Part shown: positions 60,331 through 64,000 of the stretch, piece after piece
Position numbering within the stretch: the stretch's first letter is position 1
Layout of the letters: each line of letters starts with the position of its first letter
NCBI GenBank assembly: GCA_021791195.1
Contig: JAJYXB010000013.1
Location: 19,050-83,049, forward strand
Source of the DNA: Actinomycetes bacterium
GTDB taxonomy: Bacteria; Actinomycetota; Thermoleophilia; BMS3ABIN01
DNA: 64,000 nt
Direction: 5' to 3'
Position numbers and translations under genes: made by a program
The notes under the pieces: model-generated
What the model saw: only the letters and a program-made list of their open reading frames with translations
What the model was told of the DNA's origin: nothing
Databases searched by the model: none

Positions 60331-62274
60331 TTAGCTGAATTTCGACAGGATCTGCTCCATCCGCGGGAACCATCTCATATCGGTGTGCGGAAAGAACAGC
60401 GCCGCCATGTACTCGTCCATGAACTGCTGGTTGTCGGACAACTCTATATTTGTCATCATGCGCGCCACCTGCGTGGCCGACTGGAGCATGTCCTTGGAGA
60501 ACGAGACCAGCCGCGCGCCCAGCAGAGAGCCGTTGCCGACAAAGGTGAACCGCTCGGGATCCATCTCCGGGAAGAGTCCGATCGCCGCGGCCCGGTCCAG
60601 CTGCAGGTACTTGCCGAACCCGCCGGCCACATAGACCTGCTCGACCGCGTCCATTTCCAGGCCGACGCTGCCCAGCAGCGTGTTCACGCCGGCAAAGATC
60701 GCCCCCTTGGCCCGCATCAGGTTGTCGATGTCGGGCTCGGTGATGACGATATCCTGACCGCCGGCGGTGTACTCGCCCACGGCCAGCACGTACTCCCACT
60801 GGCCGTCCTCGTGGCGGCGCAGCCACTTGCCAGCCGCTTCTTCCCTGAACTTGCCGTCCTGGCCCAGAATGCCCGCCTCCAGCAGCTCGGCGACCGCGTC
60901 GATGATGCCGGAGCCGCAGATGCCCAGCGGCTTTTTGCCGCCGATGGTGAGGATGTGCGGCTCGCCGGTGGAGGGCTCGATCTGCACTGCCTCAATGGCG
61001 CCGCGCGTGGCGCGCATGCCATGGCTGATGCCGCCGCCCTCGAATGCCGGTCCGGCCGAGCAGGAAGTCGCCACCAGCCACTCGCTGTTGCCGACCACCG
61101 CCTCGCCATTGGTGCCGATGTCGATGTAGAGCGTTACCTTGCCGGTCTGGAATACGCCCGAACCGATGATGCCGCTGACGATGTCGCCGCCGACGTAGCT
61201 GGACACGCAGGGAAAAGTATACAGATGCACATGCTCGCAGACATCGATGCCCAGATTGCTGGCGCGCACCGGCGGCATGAACGTCGCCGCGGGCACGTAC
61301 GGCGCGATCCGGATATATTTCGGATTCACGTCAAGTAGCAGGTGCGTCATCGTGGTGTTGCCAGCCGCCACCATGTGCGACACCTGGCAGCGATCGACGC
61401 CGGCTTTTCTGAGCACCTGCTCCACCACCTCGCTGATGGTGCCTACTACCGCCTGCTGCAGCTGCTTGCGGCCTTCCGGCTTCTGGGAATGGACAATACG
61501 GCTGATGACGTCGTCGCCGTAGCTGATCTGGCCGTTGTATTCCGAGGCCTGGGCGACGGTCTCACCCCGGTTCAGGTTCAGCAGCTGGGCGTAGACGCTG
61601 GTGGTGCCGATGTCGAGCACGATCGAGTAATCCTGGCTGGTGAGATCGCCCGCCGCCACCTGGATCACCTTGGGGCCGCGAAAAGTCTCCACGACTGTGG
61701 CGGTCACCTCCCAGTCGGCCTGCCTCAGCGCCTCGGGCAGTTCCCGGATGGCGCGAAAATCGACCGACGGGCTGTCGATCCCGTGCTCGGATTTAAGGCC
61801 CAGCTTCAGCCGGTCCAGATCGTCGATGTTGTTGGCCGCGTCAGGCGCGTCCAGCTTGAGGGCGAACTTCTTCACCACCGGGTCTACACTCCAGCCCGTC
61901 ACCAGGTTTTCGAGGTCCTGCGGCGTCAGCACCCGGCCGGGTCCGGGCCGCCGCTCGTGCGTCAGCGCCGCCGAATCGCCGATGCGCGATTCCTCCGGAA
62001 TGGTGACGGCAAGATCGCCCATCACCTCCACGCGGCATGCCAGGCGCAGCCCGGCGCCGTAATCGGACTCTGACAGCTTCGCCGACCGGCCGCCCTCGAA
62101 CTCGCCCTCGATGGCTACCTTGCACTTGCCGCAGGCGCCGGTGCCGCCGCAGGAAGCGTTGATGTGCACACCCTCCAGCAGCGCCACCCGCAGCAGGTTG
62201 GCGCCGTGCGGCACACCTTCGCAAACGATCTCGCCAGGCTGGAAGATTACGGTATGTGTCGTGTTCTCGCTCAT
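60331..62274 (-). CDS. acsV: Corrinoid activation protein (RACo / AcsV)
   Basis: 647 residues. The N-terminal 2Fe-2S domain has HINASCGGTGACGKCKVAI with the fourth Cys in GLRLACRVEV. The large ASKHA-type ATPase part shows IVLDIGTTSVYAQLLNLNRG, MVAAGNTTMTHLLL and TLYIDIGTNGEAVVGN. RACo spends ATP to reduce Co(II) of the corrinoid protein back to Co(I) after accidental oxidation. The usual neighbours are acs genes, as here. A TATAAT box lies 9 nt upstream of the start codon, and there is no ribosome binding site. Confidence 0.95.
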   Translation of the reverse strand: MSENTTHTVIFQPGEIVCEGVPHGANLLRVALLEGVHINASCGGTGACGKCKVAIEGEFEGGRSAKLSESDYGAGLRLACRVEVMGDLAVTIPEESRIGDSAALTHERRPGPGRVLTPQDLENLVTGWSVDPVVKKFALKLDAPDAANNIDDLDRLKLGLKSEHGIDSPSVDFRAIRELPEALRQADWEVTATVVETFRGPKVIQVAAGDLTSQDYSIVLDIGTTSVYAQLLNLNRGETVAQASEYNGQISYGDDVISRIVHSQKPEGRKQLQQAVVGTISEVVEQVLRKAGVDRCQVSHMVAAGNTTMTHLLLDVNPKYIRIAPYVPAATFMPPVRASNLGIDVCEHVHLYTFPCVSSYVGGDIVSGIIGSGVFQTGKVTLYIDIGTNGEAVVGNSEWLVATSCSAGPAFEGGGISHGMRATRGAIEAVQIEPSTGEPHILTIGGKKPLGICGSGIIDAVAELLEAGILGQDGKFREEAAGKWLRRHEDGQWEYVLAVGEYTAGGQDIVITEPDIDNLMRAKGAIFAGVNTLLGSVGLEMDAVEQVYVAGGFGKYLQLDRAAAIGLFPEMDPERFTFVGNGSLLGARLVSFSKDMLQSATQVARMMTNIELSDNQQFMDEYMAALFFPHTDMRWFPRMEQILSKFS

Positions 62275-62578
62275 GAGGACTGATTATATTAGATATCCGA
62301 ATCCGGTTGGAGATTCACCCCCACGCCAGTTGTGTGAGATTCAGGTGGATGCCCGGCGTCCGGCGTCTCATAGACCTGCTCCCCGGGCTGATTATTCAGG
62401 CATTATACCCTGTTATTTTTCGACCCGAGCGGGTATCTGCCCGTTATGAAGCAAAGCCCGGCCATTAGCGATCCAAGGAGGTGACGGTTTGCTCACAACA
62501 AAACCGAGACGCCGTCAGTTCTGGAAGAAACGGCGACATTTACAAACGTGATGGCAAGCTTAGGAAGAGGAGAAAGAG
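62275..62578. other. Divergent intergenic region between acsV and a small membrane protein
   Basis: 304 bp. The acsV side holds the TATAAT box at 62283-62288. The other side carries GAAGAGGAG just before ATG 62579, a reasonable ribosome binding site. A short CGGG/CCCG hairpin at about 62429-62442 is the only other structure noticed. Confidence 0.6.
62283..62288 (-). promoter_or_regulatory. -10 box close to the acsV start codon
   Basis: TATAAT on the minus strand, with no good -35 at 17 nt (TCCAAC). Its distance to ATG 62274 predicts a transcript start 1-4 nt before the start codon, so acsV mRNA may be leaderless. Confidence 0.45.
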
Positions 62579-62992
62579 ATGTCCCAACCTACCGTACATA
62601 GGCACGAACCCAGCAGCTGGGCGATCGGCTTTACCGGTTTCGCCGCTTTCATCCTGATCATGCTGGGCATCTTCGACATCCTTGCCGGCCTGGCGGGGAT
62701 CTTCAAAAACGAGTTCTACGTAGTGACCAGCGATTATGTCTTCCGGCTGAACGTAACCGCCTGGGGATGGATCCACCTGATCGTGGGCGTGATCGTCTTT
62801 GCCGCCGGCATCGGCATCTTCAGCGGATCGGCATGGGCGCGGGCCGTCGGTGTGTTCATGGCCATCGTCATCTGCATCGAGAACTTCCTGTTCCTGCCGT
62901 ATTATCCGTTGTGGTCGATCCTGATCATCGCCATCGCGATTGCCGTCATCTGGGCGCTGACGGCTCATGGGCGTGATATTACCGAAGCCTAG
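62579..62992 (+). CDS. DUF7144-like small membrane protein
   Basis: 137 residues with four transmembrane helices at about 15-40, 62-84, 86-104 and 110-128. SWAIGFTGFAAFILIMLGIF near the start and GWIHLIVGVIVFAAGIGIF with NFLFLPYYPLWSILIIAIAI later match the small four-helix proteins common in actinobacteria (DUF7144). Function is unknown. GAAGAGGAGAAAGAG precedes the ATG. It stands alone; hairpin repeats follow its stop. Confidence 0.82.
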   Translation: MSQPTVHRHEPSSWAIGFTGFAAFILIMLGIFDILAGLAGIFKNEFYVVTSDYVFRLNVTAWGWIHLIVGVIVFAAGIGIFSGSAWARAVGVFMAIVICIENFLFLPYYPLWSILIIAIAIAVIWALTAHGRDITEA

Positions 62993-63066
62993 AGCGGCGG
63001 CAAGCCGCCGCGTGTGAGCCGTGGCTTCTAGAGCGCGGCAGGCCGCAGCGTGTGAGCCGTGGCTCC
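62991..63066. repeat. Imperfect tandem duplication with hairpins
   Basis: Unit 1 (62991-63029) and unit 2 (63030-63066) share AGAGCG starts and GTGTGAGCCGTGGCT ends. Unit 1 holds a perfect GCGGCGGC-AA-GCCGCCGC hairpin (62994-63011) and unit 2 a shorter GCGGC/GCCGC version. It follows the stop codon of the small membrane protein and may act in 3' end formation. Confidence 0.75.
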
Positions 63067-63234
63067 ACGCCAGCCCGAGCCATGCCGGGCGCGGCCCGCA
63101 AGGGCAGCGCCCGCTGCGCCTGCTGCCAGGGAAAGCCGTGCCGTGCAGGCAAAACACCGGCTGCCGATATCGATAACCGCCAGCACAATGCCCGCCAGAC
63201 CGGTTGAAATCCGCGCGAGCAACCGCGACCGTCA

Positions 63235-63411
63235 TTGCGAGCTGCCGCGGCCGCCATCGTGAGCTGCCTGCTTTTCCTGCTCCCGGTCTTTGCCGTCTGG
63301 CTCAACCGGGTGATCACGGATACGGACACGTACGCTTCCACCGTCGCCCCTCTGGCGTCGGACCCGGCCATCCGGAACGCCGCCGCGACCCTGACGCGAA
63401 TCTACCGGTGA
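63235..63411 (+). pseudogene. Remnant of an actinobacterial membrane protein
   Basis: The in-frame sequence from TTG 63235 (or GTG 63259) to TGA 63411 reads as one hydrophobic helix, then VWLNRVITDTDTYASTVAPL and ASDPAIRNAAATLT. This matches the N-terminal signature (W-x-N-x-V-x-D-T-D-x-Y-x-x-T-V-A-P-L-A-x-D-P) of a large actinobacterial integral membrane family several hundred residues long. Here the frame stops after about 58 residues. The DPAIRNAAA segment is duplicated downstream out of context. A short functional peptide is less likely. Confidence 0.6.
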
Positions 63412-63461
63412 CAGGAGGGCGGATGAGGGCGCCGGATCCGGCCATCCGGAACGCCGCCGCG
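63364..63461 (+). repeat. 24-bp direct repeat in the membrane-protein remnant
   Basis: Identical 24-bp copies at 63364-63387 and 63438-63461, 74 bp apart, both able to encode PAIRNAAA. The second copy suggests a local duplication during gene decay. Confidence 0.85.
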
Positions 63462-63493
63462 GCCCGCGTTAGCCGTTCACCAACGGGACCGGG

Positions 63494-64000
63494 TCAAAGC
63501 AGGATGTCCAGGCCTTTCCTGATCAGATTCCCGCCCAGCAGCACCAGGATCACGAAAATCACGTAGCGGCCGTACTTTGCCAGCAGTTTTTGGGCAAAAG
63601 CCAGGAACCGGTCGGAGTACCCTGGCGCGATCAGGCTGAGGACCAGTGGCATCAGAAACGGCAAGGCGTAGTAAACACCGGCAATGGCCATCGCCACCGA
63701 TTTCTGCGTTTCGCTCAGGCCGGAATCGATGGTCAGCTTGCCGGCGGCGATGAAAGCTGTCAGCGAAGTGGGATTGAAGAGGGTGAGGATGATCCCGAAA
63801 ACTGCAAATCTGATCAGCTTCGGCTTCATCGAACTGGGGTTCCTGGGCCTGAACCTGCTTTTTCGTTCTTTCTTGCTAAAGATATTCCAGGCGGCGAGCA
63901 GCAACAGCATGACGCCGATAACGATGTCTATCACTCCCGACTTCGTCGACGGCGGCTCGGGAGTGGTTGCGGCCGCCTCCCCGTTGACGGCCACAAGCCC
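63494..64000 (-). CDS. GAP-family (Sap/sulfolipid-addressing-like) membrane protein, N-terminus cut by window edge
   Basis: At least 166 residues; the frame is open to the right edge, and the GTG at 63994 is probably internal since family members are usually over 200 residues. Segments include VIDIVIGVMLLLLAAWNIF, FGIILTLFNPTSLTAFIAAG, AIAGVYYALPFLMPLVLSLI and a C-terminal YVIFVILVLLGGNLIRKGLD, about four helices with an LNP-type turn, as in GAP/LysE-like transporters. Mycobacterial Sap helps move sulfolipid-1. The substrate here is unknown. Confidence 0.72.
   Translation of the reverse strand, partial: GLVAVNGEAAATTPEPPSTKSGVIDIVIGVMLLLLAAWNIFSKKERKSRFRPRNPSSMKPKLIRFAVFGIILTLFNPTSLTAFIAAGKLTIDSGLSETQKSVAMAIAGVYYALPFLMPLVLSLIAPGYSDRFLAFAQKLLAKYGRYVIFVILVLLGGNLIRKGLDILL

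Larger units (their letters stand above)
62993..63493. other. Repeat-rich region with decayed gene fragment
   Basis: 501 bp without an intact gene. It contains a tandem hairpin duplication (62991-63066), a membrane-protein remnant (63235-63411) and a 24-bp direct repeat (63364-63387, 63438-63461). The frames present on the minus strand are Ala/Arg/His-rich and look like chance frames. Confidence 0.6.

Noticed and set aside
63028..63371. Minus-strand frames opposite the membrane-protein remnant
   Set aside because: They are Ala/Arg/His-rich, contain the hairpin repeats and show no family signature; the plus strand carries the recognisable remnant.
1..64000. CRISPR arrays, tRNA or rRNA genes, integrases and IS transposases
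   Set aside because: None was recognised by reading; the repeats seen are short, few and not spaced like CRISPR units. A tRNAscan or HMM search would settle this.

Overview
The window looks like a chromosomal segment of a GC-rich, anaerobic, single-membrane bacterium, most likely an uncultured actinobacterial lineage. This is inferred from high GC with GC-ending codons, a Wood-Ljungdahl (CO dehydrogenase/acetyl-CoA synthase) cluster, and several membrane families that I associate with actinobacteria: the DUF7144-like protein at 62579, the GAP-family protein at the right edge, and a fragment carrying the TDTYASTVAPLASDP signature. No lipopolysaccharide core genes and no rRNA or tRNA genes were seen.

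Region 1 (1-22037, all minus strand) is housekeeping. It holds the type IV pilus inner-membrane genes pilM-pilN-pilO plus a truncated neighbour; a trpE-trpG-trpD-trpC run with hisIE and a zinc-ribbon protein; deoC with a clear terminator; and a long, tightly overlapping run hemW-hrcA-dnaJ-rsmE-mtaB-HIT-yqeY-phoH-7TM/HD-ybeY-dgkA/PAP2-GNAT-era.

Region 2 (22072-43389) is a cell-surface or exopolysaccharide island with mixed base composition, visibly more A/T-rich in places. At its left end is a plus-strand set: HPr-kinase-like protein, PqqD-like protein, lasso-B2-like protease and a large DUF2079-type membrane protein. The rest is mostly minus strand: initiating sugar transferase, Wzz-like protein, flippase, O-antigen-ligase-like polymerase, three glycosyltransferases, a methyltransferase, two alkaline-phosphatase-superfamily enzymes, a PF14907-type nucleotidyltransferase and a secreted GH99-like hydrolase. 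One radical SAM/SPASM gene lies on the opposite strand. A near-consensus sigma-70 promoter precedes the sugar transferase.

Region 3 (43699-62274) is energy and one-carbon metabolism. The minus-strand operon acsD-acsA-acsB-acsC, GltD/ferredoxin/MvhD fusion, metV-metF-acsE is followed by nfnA-nfnB. A second minus-strand set, acsV-cooC-folD, lies upstream. Together these cover methylene-THF reduction, methyl transfer to the corrinoid protein, acetyl-CoA synthesis, CODH nickel maturation, corrinoid reactivation and NADH/ferredoxin/NADPH balancing. Formate dehydrogenase and formyl-THF synthetase are not in the window. Between the two sets are two small plus-strand genes, one a DsrC-like protein that lacks both family cysteines. 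The acs operon has a promoter, an inverted repeat at the expected transcription start and a leader of about 290 nt containing a cysteine-rich reading frame.

Region 4 (62579-64000) holds a small DUF7144-like membrane protein, hairpin repeats, a decayed membrane-protein fragment and a partial GAP-family gene.

The observations most worth follow-up are the GltD/ferredoxin/MvhD fusion beside MetVF, the structured acs leader with its Cys-rich frame, the kinase/PqqD/B2 cluster without a visible precursor, the cysteine-less DsrC homologue, the phosphodiesterase gene lacking a standard start codon, and a three-copy palindromic repeat placed directly after minus-strand stop codons.
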